Notes under the pieces: model-generated
What the model saw: only the letters and a program-made list of their open reading frames with translations
What the model was told of the DNA's origin: nothing
Databases searched by the model: none
Position numbers and translations under genes: made by a program
Shown here: positions 45,573 through 53,687 of the stretch, piece by piece
Numbering within the stretch: position 1 is the stretch's first letter
Layout: each line of letters begins with the position of its first letter
Source of the DNA: Pelomonas sp. KK5
GTDB lineage: Bacteria > Pseudomonadota > Gammaproteobacteria > Burkholderiales > Burkholderiaceae_C
Reading direction: 5' to 3'
Assembly (NCBI RefSeq): GCF_001984095.1
Contig: NZ_LYVQ01000001.1
Location: forward strand, 1-64,000
DNA: 64,000 nucleotides

Positions 45573-46580
45573 GTGCTAACGTCCAATCTCGACGCAGTCA
45601 TGGACCGGGACGGCACGATGGTGAATTCGACGACGACCAGCAGCAAGGAGCTGCGCGAGGCCACGCTGATCGGCCTCGACTGGGGCAGCACCGGCCTGCG
45701 CACCTGGCTGATCGGCGACGGGGGCCAGGTCTTGCGTGCGCGGCAGGCGCCGCTGGGCGCCTCGATGCTGTCCGGCGAGGCGGCCTGGCGCCAGGCGCTG
45801 GAGCAGTTCAGCGGCGACTGGCAGCGCGCCCGGCCCGAGCTGCCGCTGCTGGCCTGCGGCATGGTCGGCGCGCAGCACGGCTGGCGCGAGGCGCCCTATG
45901 CGCCGTGCCCGGCCGATGCCGCCGCGCTGGCCGCGCGCATGCGAGAGCCGGGCCCCGAGGGCCTGCGCATCGTGCCCGGCCTGCTGGACGATCCGCACGA
46001 GGGCACGCCCGACGTGATGCGTGGCGAGGAGACGCAGGTCTTCGGCGCGCTGGCCCTGCATCCGGAGCTGGCCGATGCCACGTTGATCCTGCCCGGCACG
46101 CACAGCAAGTGGGTGCGGCTGCGCGGTGGCCGGGTGCTGGGCTTCTCGACGCAGATGACCGGGGAGCTGTTCGCGCTGCTGCGGCGGCACTCGGTGCTGG
46201 CGAAGCTGATGCCCGATGACGAGACGCCGGCCGAGCCCGACTGGGAGGCCTTCCGCCAAGGCGTGGATACGGCCCGCGACCAGGGCGCCGGCGAGGGCCT
46301 GCTGCACCAGCTCTTCGGCGTGCGCGCGCTGGGGCTGACCGCCCGGCTGGCGGCGAGCGCGTCGGCGGACTATCTGTCGGGCCTGCTGATCGGCCACGAG
46401 CTGACGGTCGGCGTCGCCACGCTGCTGCCGGTGCAGCCACTGGCGCTGGTCGGCGAGCCGGCGCTGTGCCGCCGCTATGTCGAGGCGCTGAAGCACTTCG
46501 GCGTGCATGAGGTCAAGCAACTGGACAACACCGCGCCGGCGGGCCTGTGGCGGCTGGCGCGGGAACTGGAGCTGGCGTGA
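45573..46580 (+). CDS. dgoK: 2-dehydro-3-deoxygalactonokinase
   Basis: Phosphorylates 2-keto-3-deoxygalactonate to its 6-phosphate in the De Ley-Doudoroff pathway. The 335 residues show the DgoK pattern: LIGLDWGSTGLRTWLI at the ATP-binding N-terminus, LLACGMVGAQHGWREAPY, MRGEETQVFGAL, LPGTHSKWVRL and TQMTGELFALLRRHSVL. The GTG at 45573 lies four bases after the permease stop; ATGs at 45600 and 45615 are alternatives because homology starts only near residue 30. It overlaps dgoA by four bases. Confidence 0.94.
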   Translation: MLTSNLDAVMDRDGTMVNSTTTSSKELREATLIGLDWGSTGLRTWLIGDGGQVLRARQAPLGASMLSGEAAWRQALEQFSGDWQRARPELPLLACGMVGAQHGWREAPYAPCPADAAALAARMREPGPEGLRIVPGLLDDPHEGTPDVMRGEETQVFGALALHPELADATLILPGTHSKWVRLRGGRVLGFSTQMTGELFALLRRHSVLAKLMPDDETPAEPDWEAFRQGVDTARDQGAGEGLLHQLFGVRALGLTARLAASASADYLSGLLIGHELTVGVATLLPVQPLALVGEPALCRRYVEALKHFGVHEVKQLDNTAPAGLWRLARELELA

Positions 46581-47206
46581 GGGACGATTTCGATGCGGCT
46601 TTCGAGGCCCTGCCGCTGGTGGCGATCCTGCGCGGCATCCGGCCGGACGAGGTGGTGCCGGTCGGCGCCGCGCTGGTCGAGGCCGGCTTCCGCCTGATCG
46701 AGGTGCCGCTGAATTCGCCCGATCCGCTCGTGTCGATCGAGAGGCTGGCGCGCAGCGTGCCGGCCGGCGTGATGGTCGGGGCCGGCACCGTGCTGTCCGA
46801 GAAGTCGGTGCGGGATGTGAAGGCAGCGGGCGGACGGCTGATCGTCATGCCGCATGCCGACGTCGCCGTCATCCGCGCCACCAAGGACGAGGGCATGGCC
46901 TGCGTTCCCGGCGTCGCCACCGTCACCGAGGCCTTCGCCGCGCTGGCGGCCGGCGCCGATGCGCTGAAGCTGTTCCCGGCCGAGCTGATCACGCCGACCG
47001 TCCTCAAGGCGATGCGCGCGGTGCTGCCGCCGGATCTGCGCCTGCTGCCCGTGGGCGGCGTCACGCCGGCCTCGATGGCCGCCTACCGCTCCGCCGGTGC
47101 GGCCGGCTTCGGCCTCGGCGGCGCCCTGTACCAAACCGGCTTCGACGCTGTCGCCGTAGGCGAACGCGCCCGCGGTTTCGTCGCGGCCTGGAGGACCAAG
47201 ACATGA
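46577..47206 (+). CDS. dgoA: 2-dehydro-3-deoxy-6-phosphogalactonate aldolase
   Basis: Splits KDPGal into pyruvate and glyceraldehyde 3-phosphate. I chose the GTG at 46577, which overlaps the dgoK stop (GTGA) and gives MRDDFDAAFEALPLVAILRG and 209 residues, the usual size; an upstream start would lie inside dgoK. Class I aldolase features are present: AILRGI, the glutamate in LIEVPLNSPDP, GAGTVLS, and the Schiff-base lysine in DALKLFPAE. Its stop overlaps the lactonase ATG. Confidence 0.94.
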   Translation: MRDDFDAAFEALPLVAILRGIRPDEVVPVGAALVEAGFRLIEVPLNSPDPLVSIERLARSVPAGVMVGAGTVLSEKSVRDVKAAGGRLIVMPHADVAVIRATKDEGMACVPGVATVTEAFAALAAGADALKLFPAELITPTVLKAMRAVLPPDLRLLPVGGVTPASMAAYRSAGAAGFGLGGALYQTGFDAVAVGERARGFVAAWRTKT

Positions 47207-48105
47207 GCCATATGCAAGACCTGACCCTCGCCCTGTCGATGAACTCTACGCTGGGCGAAGGCATCGTCTGGCACCAGGGCCATTGGTGGTGGACCGACAT
47301 CCAGCGATCGCGCCTGCATTGCTGGGACGGCGAGACGGCCGTGCCGCTGAGCTACCCGCTGCCCGACCGTCTCGGCTCCTTCGTCCACACCCGCTCGGGC
47401 CGGCTGATCCTCGGCCTGGCCAAGCGCGTCGTGCTGGCCCGCGTCCACGACGGCCATGTGGACATCCTCGCCACGCTGGCCGAGTTCGAGACCGATCTGG
47501 ACGGCAACCGCAGCAACGACGGCCGCAGCGACCGCTTCGGCAACTATGTCTTCGGCACCATCCACGACGTGGCCGAGAAACGCGCCATCGCCAGCCTCTA
47601 CCAGTTCTCGGCCCGCCACGGCCTGCGGCGCCTGAACCTGCCGCATGTGGCCATCGCCAACAGCATCTGCTTCAGCCCCGACGGTCGCACGATGTACTTC
47701 GCCGACACGCTGGACCGACGGATCCAGCAGGCCGACTACGACCCTGACACGGCCACGCTCTCGAACGTCCGCACCTTCGTCGACGTGACGACCCCACACG
47801 GCTGGCCCGACGGCGCGGTGATCGACCGCAACGGCTGCCTGTGGAACGCGCAATGGGGCGCCGGCGCCGTCGTGCAGTACAGCCCCGAGGGTCAGGTCAT
47901 GCGCACGCTGCACCTGGCCGGCCCGCATTCCAGCTGCCCGGCACTCGGTGGGCCCGATGGTGACCAGTTGATGGTCACCACGGCCAGGCAGGAACTCAGC
48001 GAGCAACAGCTGGCGCAGTGGCCGCTGTCGGGGAGCCTGTTCACTGCAAGGATTGAGGCGGCACTGGCGCTGGCGGATGGGGAGTTCGACGACACAAGCC
48101 TGTAG
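47203..48105 (+). CDS. SMP-30/gluconolactonase-family sugar lactonase
   Basis: Hydrolyses the aldonolactone made by the sugar dehydrogenase to the free acid. The ATG at 47203 overlaps the dgoA stop; the protein has 300 residues. It has the six-bladed SMP-30 propeller with metal ligands in LGEGIVW (Glu), IANSICFSPDG (Asn) and GWPDGAVID (Asp), plus GNYVFGTIHD and LWNAQWGAG. In this locus L-arabinono- and D-galactonolactone are the likely substrates. It is the last clear gene of the rightward sugar arm. Confidence 0.92.
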   Translation: MSHMQDLTLALSMNSTLGEGIVWHQGHWWWTDIQRSRLHCWDGETAVPLSYPLPDRLGSFVHTRSGRLILGLAKRVVLARVHDGHVDILATLAEFETDLDGNRSNDGRSDRFGNYVFGTIHDVAEKRAIASLYQFSARHGLRRLNLPHVAIANSICFSPDGRTMYFADTLDRRIQQADYDPDTATLSNVRTFVDVTTPHGWPDGAVIDRNGCLWNAQWGAGAVVQYSPEGQVMRTLHLAGPHSSCPALGGPDGDQLMVTTARQELSEQQLAQWPLSGSLFTARIEAALALADGEFDDTSL

Positions 48106-48139
48106 GATCCGGGGTCTTGCCCAATGCTTGTTGGATGCT

Positions 48140-48481
48140 ATGGCAGACCGTCCCGAATTGCTCGACTATGTGGCGTTTTTCGAGGTCGAGCCCGAGTGGG
48201 TGCATCCGGATGGCTGGTATTGCGGCGCTCGGTTTCGCACGCAGCGCGGCAGCGATTTGGTGGTAGCTACCGTCGCACCCGATGAAGCCGAGTTCTCGGT
48301 TCAATGGTGGCAGGGAGAGGTGAGCCGAACGAAGTTCCAATCCGTTATGGTCTGCGCGTGGGAGCTTGAATGCTCACCAGGCCGTGAATTGCTTCGGGTC
48401 AGGTTCAGCGACGAGCGCTTGAAGTTCTGTGTGCTTCACTTGAAGCCGCATGTGTCGGTTGAATGGGCCATGACCTGGTGA
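48140..48481 (+). CDS. Small orphan protein, function unknown
   Basis: A 113-residue ORF starting MADRPELLDYVAFFEVEPEW. It is acidic and Trp-rich (WVHPDGWYCGARF, SVQWWQGEVSR, CAWELECSPGRELLRVRFSD) and looks beta-rich. No signal peptide, membrane span or known motif is evident. By eye its base composition is less GC-rich than its neighbours, as is the following gap. Size and composition are like small immunity-type proteins of toxin systems, but no toxin gene is adjacent, so this is weak inference. The start is uncertain; the longer frame begins at 48053, inside the lactonase gene. Confidence 0.6.
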   Translation: MADRPELLDYVAFFEVEPEWVHPDGWYCGARFRTQRGSDLVVATVAPDEAEFSVQWWQGEVSRTKFQSVMVCAWELECSPGRELLRVRFSDERLKFCVLHLKPHVSVEWAMTW

Positions 48482-48631
48482 AGATGGCAGCCAGCCCGTC
48501 ATGCCGACGGAAACCCGACGGCCGGCCGAACGCAGACGAACTCCCCTTGCGTCCAGTGTCTCCGTCGCGACCAGCCCGCCGACCGACATGCTCTACCGTC
48601 CCGACTTCCCATCGAGACGAAGTACACCTCC

Positions 48632-49051
48632 ATGAACCCGGATGTCCCGTCGCTGGAAATGCTGAGGTCGCTCAATGAGCTTGCCGCGTTCAATCGCTGG
48701 TGCGGGATCGAGGTGGCGCAAGCGGACGTCGGGAGCGTCGTGATCGAGATGCCCTGGCGGGAGGAGGTCGGCCAGTATGTCGGGTTCATGCATGCCGGCG
48801 TCGTCGGCGCATTGATCGATACGGCGTGCGGCTACGCGGCAGCCACGGTGGCAGGAAGCAAGCTGCTGGCCTCGCACTTCTCGGTCAACTGTCTTCGCCC
48901 TGCCGTCGGTGATCGCTTCATCGCAAAGGCGAGGGTCGTCAAGCCGGGCAAGTCGCAGATCTTCACGTCCTGCGAGCTGTATGGCCGAGCCGCCGGGAAG
49001 GAGGTGCTCGTTGCCACGGGAGAGACGCTTCTTTCGGTAGTCAGCAAGTGA
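48632..49051 (+). CDS. PaaI-like hotdog thioesterase
   Basis: A 139-residue hotdog-fold acyl-CoA thioesterase. Conserved features are the HAGVVGALIDTACGYAA helix (with HAG and Asp of the active site), a SHFSVNCLRPAVGDRF strand and a C-terminal ATGETLLSVV strand. Such enzymes hydrolyse aromatic or medium-chain acyl-CoA. It is followed by an SDR gene after 21 bases and the two may form an operon. The physiological substrate is unknown. Confidence 0.88.
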   Translation: MNPDVPSLEMLRSLNELAAFNRWCGIEVAQADVGSVVIEMPWREEVGQYVGFMHAGVVGALIDTACGYAAATVAGSKLLASHFSVNCLRPAVGDRFIAKARVVKPGKSQIFTSCELYGRAAGKEVLVATGETLLSVVSK

Positions 49052-49072
49052 AGCCCTGGCCGACCAGGAAAA

Positions 49073-50002
49073 ATGACGATGACAATCAGCAGCATGCAAC
49101 ACGACAACAACAGCCAGAACAACAAGCCCCTGAATGCCCGCGTGGCCATCGTGACCGGCGCCGGCGGCGGCCTCGGCCGTACCCACGCGCTGGAGCTGGC
49201 GCGCCATGGCGCGCGCGTCGTCGTCAACGAGTTGAACGCCGATGCGGCGGCGAAGGTGGCCGGTGAGATTCAGGCGGCAGGCGGCGAGGCGCTGGCGATC
49301 GCCGGCGACGTGACCGACTTCGCGCAGATGCAGGCGATGGCCGCGCAGGTGGTCGCCGCCTGGGGCCGCATCGACATCCTCGTCAACAACGCCGGCATCC
49401 TGCGCGACAGGAGCTTCGCCAAGATGACGATGGAGGACTTCCGCCTGGTGATGGACGTCCACGTGATGGGCGCCGTCCACTGCACCAAGGCCGTCTGGGC
49501 GCAGATGCAGGAGCAGCAGTACGGCCGCATCGTGATGACGACCTCCTCCTCGGGCCTGTACGGCAACTTCGGCCAGTCCAACTACGGCGCGGCCAAGATG
49601 GCGCTGGTGGGCCTGATGCAGACGCTGGCGCTGGAAGGCGCCAAGCGCAACATCCGCGTCAACTGCCTGGCGCCGACGGCGGCCACGCAGATGACCGAGA
49701 ACCTGCTGCCCGCAGCGGCGCTGGCGCTGCTGACGCCGGAGCGCGTGAGCCCGGGCCTGCTGGCGCTGGTCCAGGACGAAGCGCCGACGCGGATGATCCT
49801 GCTGGCCGGCGCCGGCAGCTTCGAGAGCGCCCATGTGACGATGACCGAGGGCATCCACCTGGGCGATCTGGCCAGTTCCGCCGAGCAGCTCTGCGAGCGC
49901 CTGGCGGAAGTTCAGGACCGCAGCGAAGGCGAAGTCGTGCCGGCCCAGGGTTTCGAGCAGTTCATGCTGGAAGTGAAGAAGGCCGGCGCGGCGCTCGGCT
50001 GA
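49073..50002 (+). CDS. SDR-family oxidoreductase (hydroxyacyl-CoA dehydrogenase-like)
   Basis: A 309-residue short-chain dehydrogenase of the type seen in peroxisomal multifunctional enzyme 2. It has TGAGGGLGRTHAL (cofactor loop), VVVNEL, ILVNNAGILRDRSFAKM, TSSSGLYGNFGQSNYGAAK (catalytic Ser, Tyr and Lys) and IRVNCLAPTAAT. The C-terminal 80 residues extend past the usual SDR fold. The GILRDRS motif is typical of 3-hydroxyacyl-CoA dehydrogenase relatives, which fits the thioesterase next door. An AGGA site precedes the ATG at 49073. Its 3' end overlaps the convergent membrane-protein gene by 41 bases. Confidence 0.88.
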   Translation: MTMTISSMQHDNNSQNNKPLNARVAIVTGAGGGLGRTHALELARHGARVVVNELNADAAAKVAGEIQAAGGEALAIAGDVTDFAQMQAMAAQVVAAWGRIDILVNNAGILRDRSFAKMTMEDFRLVMDVHVMGAVHCTKAVWAQMQEQQYGRIVMTTSSSGLYGNFGQSNYGAAKMALVGLMQTLALEGAKRNIRVNCLAPTAATQMTENLLPAAALALLTPERVSPGLLALVQDEAPTRMILLAGAGSFESAHVTMTEGIHLGDLASSAEQLCERLAEVQDRSEGEVVPAQGFEQFMLEVKKAGAALG

Positions 50003-50345
50003 CGACGACGCGACGCGCCACGCCCGCGAGCAGGCCGGCGGCCAGCGGCATCGCCGCTGCATGCAAGGCCAGCGAGGCGCTGAAGAGGCCCTTGCCGCTG
50101 CCCGTGCAGAGCGCCGCCGACAACTCCGGCGCCGGCAGCGTGGCCATGCCATGCAGGGCGGTCAGGGCGAAGGACACGGTGGGCAGCGGCCCGCGGCACT
50201 GGCGCTGCATCACCGCAGCGCCGAGCAGCAGCCATTCACGCTCCAGCCCGAGCAGGGCGGCGGCCGTGATGGCGGCCATCGCGCAGCCATGGCCCGCCGC
50301 CAGCTGGACCGCGTCGCGCAAGACCTGACCCCGCGCGACACGCAT
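49962..50345 (-). CDS. Small hydrophobic protein, function unknown
   Basis: A 127-residue ORF starting three bases after the DUF899 stop (TGAGCCATG), in the same direction. It is Ala/Leu-rich with two or three possible membrane segments (AAITAAALLGLEREWLLLGA, LALHAAAMPLAAGLLAGVA) and three cysteines. The tight spacing favours a real gene. Against it, the 3' end overlaps the convergent SDR gene by 41 bases, and I recognise no family. Confidence 0.5.
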   Translation of the reverse strand: MRVARGQVLRDAVQLAAGHGCAMAAITAAALLGLEREWLLLGAAVMQRQCRGPLPTVSFALTALHGMATLPAPELSAALCTGSGKGLFSASLALHAAAMPLAAGLLAGVARRVVVSRAPRRPSSLPA

Positions 50346-50348
50346 GGC

Positions 50349-51113
50349 TCAGGCTCCGCAGCCGCAGGCCGAGGCGCCCGTCGCCGCCTCGTACCTGTCG
50401 TGATGCCGCACCCAGGACATCGTGTAGGGCAGGCTCTCCTCGTCGCGGCCCTTGGGCGCCAGGTCCAGCATCGGATAGGTGCCCATCATCACCTCGACGC
50501 CGCGGCCGTAGGTCGAGTAGCAGTGGTAGACCTCGCCGCTGGCCGGGTCGCGCCAGAAGGCGCTGACGCCGGGCGCTTCCTCATGGGGGAAGGGCTGCTT
50601 GCGGTAGTTGTAGTCCACCTCGCCGCTGCCCATGTCCTGCGGCGTGAAGCTGACGCCGAAGTCGAAGTTGAAGGTGCCGCCGGCGGAGGAGGCCCAGCGG
50701 AACTTCCAGCCCATGCGCTGGCGGAAGCGCTCGATCTCGGCCAGCGGCGCGCGCGAGATCGCGATGAAGCTCACGTCGCGCTGCGCCAGGTGCGGCCTCA
50801 TCGCATCCACATGGTCGGCCATGAAGGAGCAGCTCTTGCAGCCTTCCTCCCAGCCCGGGCCGAGCATGAAGTGCTGCACCAGCAACTGGCTGCGGCCGTC
50901 GAACAGCTCGCTCAAGGCGCGCGGGCCCTGCGGCGTGTGGAAGACATAGGCGGCGTCGTCGAAGCGCACCCAGGGCAGGGCGCGGCGCTCGCGGGCGACC
51001 TGGTCCTGCAGGCGGGTCAGTTCCTTCTCGCGGGCCAGCAGCTGCAGGCGCTGGGCGAGCCAGGCGTCGCGCGAGGCGACGGGATGTTGGAGAAGCATCG
51101 GGGCATTCATCAT
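50349..51113 (-). CDS. DUF899 thioredoxin-like protein
   Basis: A 254-residue DUF899-family protein with a thioredoxin-like fold; the biochemical role is not established. Typical motifs are LFDGRSQLLVQHFMLGPGWE, EGCKSCSFMADHVD (with a CxxC motif), SRAPLAEIERFRQRMGWKFR, WASSAGGTFNFDFGV and VYHCYSTYGRG with YPMLDLAPKGRDE. I start at the ATG at 51113 (MMNAPMLLQHP) with AAAGGAC upstream. It ends in a Cys-containing tail (ASACGCGA). It follows the propeller gene and a family A repeat and may share their operon. Confidence 0.9.
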   Translation of the reverse strand: MMNAPMLLQHPVASRDAWLAQRLQLLAREKELTRLQDQVARERRALPWVRFDDAAYVFHTPQGPRALSELFDGRSQLLVQHFMLGPGWEEGCKSCSFMADHVDAMRPHLAQRDVSFIAISRAPLAEIERFRQRMGWKFRWASSAGGTFNFDFGVSFTPQDMGSGEVDYNYRKQPFPHEEAPGVSAFWRDPASGEVYHCYSTYGRGVEVMMGTYPMLDLAPKGRDEESLPYTMSWVRHHDRYEAATGASACGCGA

Positions 51114-51150
51114 GAAGTCCTTTCGCAAGGTAGAGGAACTGGGGTATTTC

Positions 51151-51281
51151 GGGCCGAGCGCCGGGCCGCCCCAAGCCGGCCCGCGTGGCTCGGCTTGCGG
51201 CTCGATGCCGCAAGCCGAGGCGTCCCCTCGGGGGACCGACCAGGCTCGCCCGCGTTCAGCACGGCGAGACTGGGCGAGGGG
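51151..51281 (+). repeat. Extragenic repeat family A, copy 2
   Basis: About 130 bases between the DUF899 and beta-propeller genes, nearly collinear with the reverse complement of 6717-6847 (shared GAGCGCCGGGCCGCCCCAAG, CCCCTCGGGGGACCGACCAG and CTGGGCGAGGGG). It fills most of the intergenic gap. Confidence 0.8.
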
Positions 51282-51283
51282 TC

Positions 51284-51931
51284 TCAAGCCCTGGGGCGAC
51301 GGACGGCGCGGACCTTGCCGCTGCTGCCGCCGCCGGCGTAGAGGAGGTCGGCGCCATCGGATTCCAGGCCGCTGACGCCGGTGCCGGCGGGCATCTGCAG
51401 CTGCTCGAGCACCGCGCCGTTCTTCGGGTCGATGCGGCGGATCTCGCTCTCGTCGCCTTCCCAGGTGCCGTGCCAGAGCTGGCCGTCCACCCAGGTGACG
51501 CCGGTGACGAAGCGGTTGGTCTCGATCGTGCGGATCACGCGGCCGTCGGCCGGGTCGATCTGGTGGATCCTGCGGGCCCGGTATTCGCCGACCCACAGGC
51601 TGCCTTCGGCCCAGGCCAGGCCGGAGTCGCCGCCCTTGCCGGGCGCGGGGATGGTGGCGAGCACCTTGCCGTTGTCGGGATCGATCTTGTCGATGCGGGC
51701 CTCGGCGATCTGCCACAGGTGGCGGCCGTCGAAGGCGGTGCCGGCGTGGCCGGCGCAGGCCAGGCTGCGGGTGGCGGCGCCGCTGTTCGGGTCGAAGGCG
51801 ATCAGCCGCTCGCCGGCCGAGAACCAGACGCGCTCGCCGTCGTGGGTGACGCCGTTGACCTTCTCGCCGCCGGGGAATGGCCCGTACTCGCGCACGATCT
51901 CGGCGGGCCTGCTTTCGCTAACGTTCTTCAT
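51284..51931 (-). CDS. Vgb-like / glutamine-cyclotransferase-like beta-propeller protein
   Basis: A 215-residue beta-propeller protein with no signal peptide, starting MKNVSESRPAEIVREYGPFP at the ATG at 51931. Repeated blades are visible: VTHDGERVWFSAG, LIAFDPNSGAATRSL, GKVLATIPAPGKGGDSGLAW, RIHQIDPADGRVIRTI and EIRRIDPKNGAVLEQL. This matches the glutamine cyclotransferase/virginiamycin-B-lyase-like propeller group, but no catalytic residue can be assigned, so function is unknown. It lies just downstream of the regulator gene and probably shares its transcript. Confidence 0.75.
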   Translation of the reverse strand: MKNVSESRPAEIVREYGPFPGGEKVNGVTHDGERVWFSAGERLIAFDPNSGAATRSLACAGHAGTAFDGRHLWQIAEARIDKIDPDNGKVLATIPAPGKGGDSGLAWAEGSLWVGEYRARRIHQIDPADGRVIRTIETNRFVTGVTWVDGQLWHGTWEGDESEIRRIDPKNGAVLEQLQMPAGTGVSGLESDGADLLYAGGGSSGKVRAVRRPRA

Positions 51932-51968
51932 CGACTGACTCCCATCGCTGGTTTCGATGGGATGGACT

Positions 51969-53171
51969 CTAGTCAGTCGGCAGCGCAGCGGGGAGTAACA
52001 AGATCGTCGTGAAAGGCGCCAGCGGGGCGGCGAGCCAGCGCTGCGCGCGGGCGCGGCCGATCGCGCGCACGCGCCCGGCCTGTTGCAGGTCGGCCAGCGC
52101 GCGCTGCACCGTGCGCTGGCTGGCATCGAGCGCCAGCGCCAGCGCCGAGGTGGACCAGGGCGCCCCGTCGGCCAGCAGGGCCAGCAGGCTCGCGTTGTCC
52201 TCGCCGGCGATGGGTGGCTCGAGCCGCAGCACGGGGCGCTCGCAGCGCAGCGCGAAGCCGCGCGGAGTGGCCTCGACGCTGGCGATCCCCTTGAGCAGCG
52301 CACGCAGCCGGCCGATCTCCACGCGCAGCCGCGCGCGGTGCGTGTCGTCCGGCTCGCGCAGGCGGAACACCCGCTCGATCAGTTGCTCGCGCGCGGCGTC
52401 TTCCGGCCAGGCCGCGGCCAGCTCGCGGGCCAGTGCGAACAGCAGCGGGCGCCGCGTGAGGGGGAGCCAGGTCTTGCCGGCGGCGATGCCCCGGCGGCAG
52501 GCATCGACGACCAGCGCGTCCCCGACGAGCAAGGCCTGCACTTCCTCCAGCCGCAGCGGCGCGCCGTCGGCATCGCGTGCGGCGGGCCGCTGCAGGGCGC
52601 CGGCGGTGTCGTCCACCTCGGCGATCAGGGCGGGCACGCCGGCCTGGCGGGCCGAGGCGCGCGCGCGTTCCAGCGCCGCGCGGGCAGCGCCGGTGTCCAG
52701 CGAGCGCAGGGCCAGCTCGGCCTCGCACAGCGCGGCCACCGTGGCCAGTGGCGGCGGCAGGCGGTCCAGTCCGCGCAGGGCGGCGCGCGCTTCGGCCAGG
52801 CGCCCGATCAGCAGCAGGCGCCGAGCGGCGAGCAGCCGTGCCTGGCGTGCGTTGGCGGGGTCGCCGTGGGCTTCGAGCGTCTGCGCCGCGGTCTCGAGTG
52901 CGCGCGGCGAGCTGTCCAGCTCGCGCAGCGCCAGGGCGATCTCGGCCTCGGCCACGATGCAGCGCGCCCGCGCCCGTGGCTCATGGGCGCCGAAGCGGCG
53001 GGCCGCCGCGCGCAGCAACTCGCGGGCGCGCCGGTGCTCGCCCAGCTGCGCCATCGCGATGCCGCGCAGCGCCAGCGCCGGCGGGTCCTCGCGCAGCGCC
53101 ACGTGCTTGAGCGCGCGCAGCGGGTCGCCCAGGGCCAGTGCGCGGCCCGCGGCCTCGATCAATGAATCCAT
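51969..53171 (-). CDS. TPR-type regulator with winged-helix segments
   Basis: A 400-residue protein, very Ala/Arg/Leu-rich. The N-terminal half is made of TPR-like helices (LGEHRRARELLRAAARRFGA, LGDPLRALKHVAL). The second half has a winged-helix-like segment (RRPLLFALARELAAAWPEDA, REQLIERVFRLREPDDTHRA, RLRVEIGRLRALLKG) and a further HTH near the end (STSALALALDASQRTVQRAL then ADLQQAGRVRAIGRAR). I read it as a transcriptional regulator whose targets could be the propeller and DUF899 genes downstream. It is not a close match to any named family that I recognise. Confidence 0.65.
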   Translation of the reverse strand: MDSLIEAAGRALALGDPLRALKHVALREDPPALALRGIAMAQLGEHRRARELLRAAARRFGAHEPRARARCIVAEAEIALALRELDSSPRALETAAQTLEAHGDPANARQARLLAARRLLLIGRLAEARAALRGLDRLPPPLATVAALCEAELALRSLDTGAARAALERARASARQAGVPALIAEVDDTAGALQRPAARDADGAPLRLEEVQALLVGDALVVDACRRGIAAGKTWLPLTRRPLLFALARELAAAWPEDAAREQLIERVFRLREPDDTHRARLRVEIGRLRALLKGIASVEATPRGFALRCERPVLRLEPPIAGEDNASLLALLADGAPWSTSALALALDASQRTVQRALADLQQAGRVRAIGRARAQRWLAAPLAPFTTILLLPAALPTD

Positions 53172-53316
53172 GGGCGGCGAGCGTACGGCATGTCGGCGCC
53201 TGCGGCGTCCTGTACCGGCGCCAGGGCCGCCTGTCGCAGCGCACTGGCCCGGCGATTGCCCGACGCTTATGCTGCGTTCATCGCATCAACGATCGACAAA
53301 AGGAAGGAAGAAGACC

Positions 53317-53673
53317 ATGTCCCAAGCCGACGAACTCCACAAGCTGGCCGACCTGCATGCCCGCGGCGCGCTGACCGACGAGGAGTACGCGCGGGCCAAG
53401 GAGCGGGTGCTCTCCGGCGGCACGGCCCCGAACTTCACCTATGCGAGCGGCAGCAGCGGTAGCAACGGCAGCAGTTCCCCGGCGATGGACGGCATGAACT
53501 CGCTGCGCCGCAGCCGCGACGACCGCTGGCTCGGCGGCGTCTGCGGCGGCATCGCCCGCGTCACCGGCATGGCGTCGTGGATCTGGCGCCTGCTGTTCAC
53601 GCTGCTGGTGCTGTGCGCCGGCTCGGGCGTCCTGCTCTACATCCTCCTCTGGATCTTCGTTCCGGAGGAATGA
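53317..53673 (+). CDS. SHOCT - PspC domain membrane protein
   Basis: A 118-residue protein: an N-terminal SHOCT domain (DELHKLADLHARGALTDEEY then ARAKERVL), a Ser/Gly linker, and a PspC domain (SLRRSRDDRWLGGVCGGIAR, then a span LLFTLLVLCAGSGVLLYILL ending in FVPEE). PspC-type proteins sense envelope stress. A strong AAGGAAGGAAG ribosome binding site precedes the ATG. It is divergent from the TPR regulator gene. Confidence 0.92.
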   Translation: MSQADELHKLADLHARGALTDEEYARAKERVLSGGTAPNFTYASGSSGSNGSSSPAMDGMNSLRRSRDDRWLGGVCGGIARVTGMASWIWRLLFTLLVLCAGSGVLLYILLWIFVPEE

Positions 53674-53687
53674 GCAGGAGCGAGTCT

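Noticed and set aside
48140-48481. Calling the orphan gene an immunity protein
   Set aside because: Only size and composition suggest it; there is no toxin neighbour and no family motif, so I left it as unknown.
52009-53316. Long N-terminal extension in frame with the SHOCT-PspC protein
   Set aside because: It is antisense to the TPR regulator and is Ser/Arg/Ala shadow sequence. A strong ribosome binding site marks the ATG at 53317.
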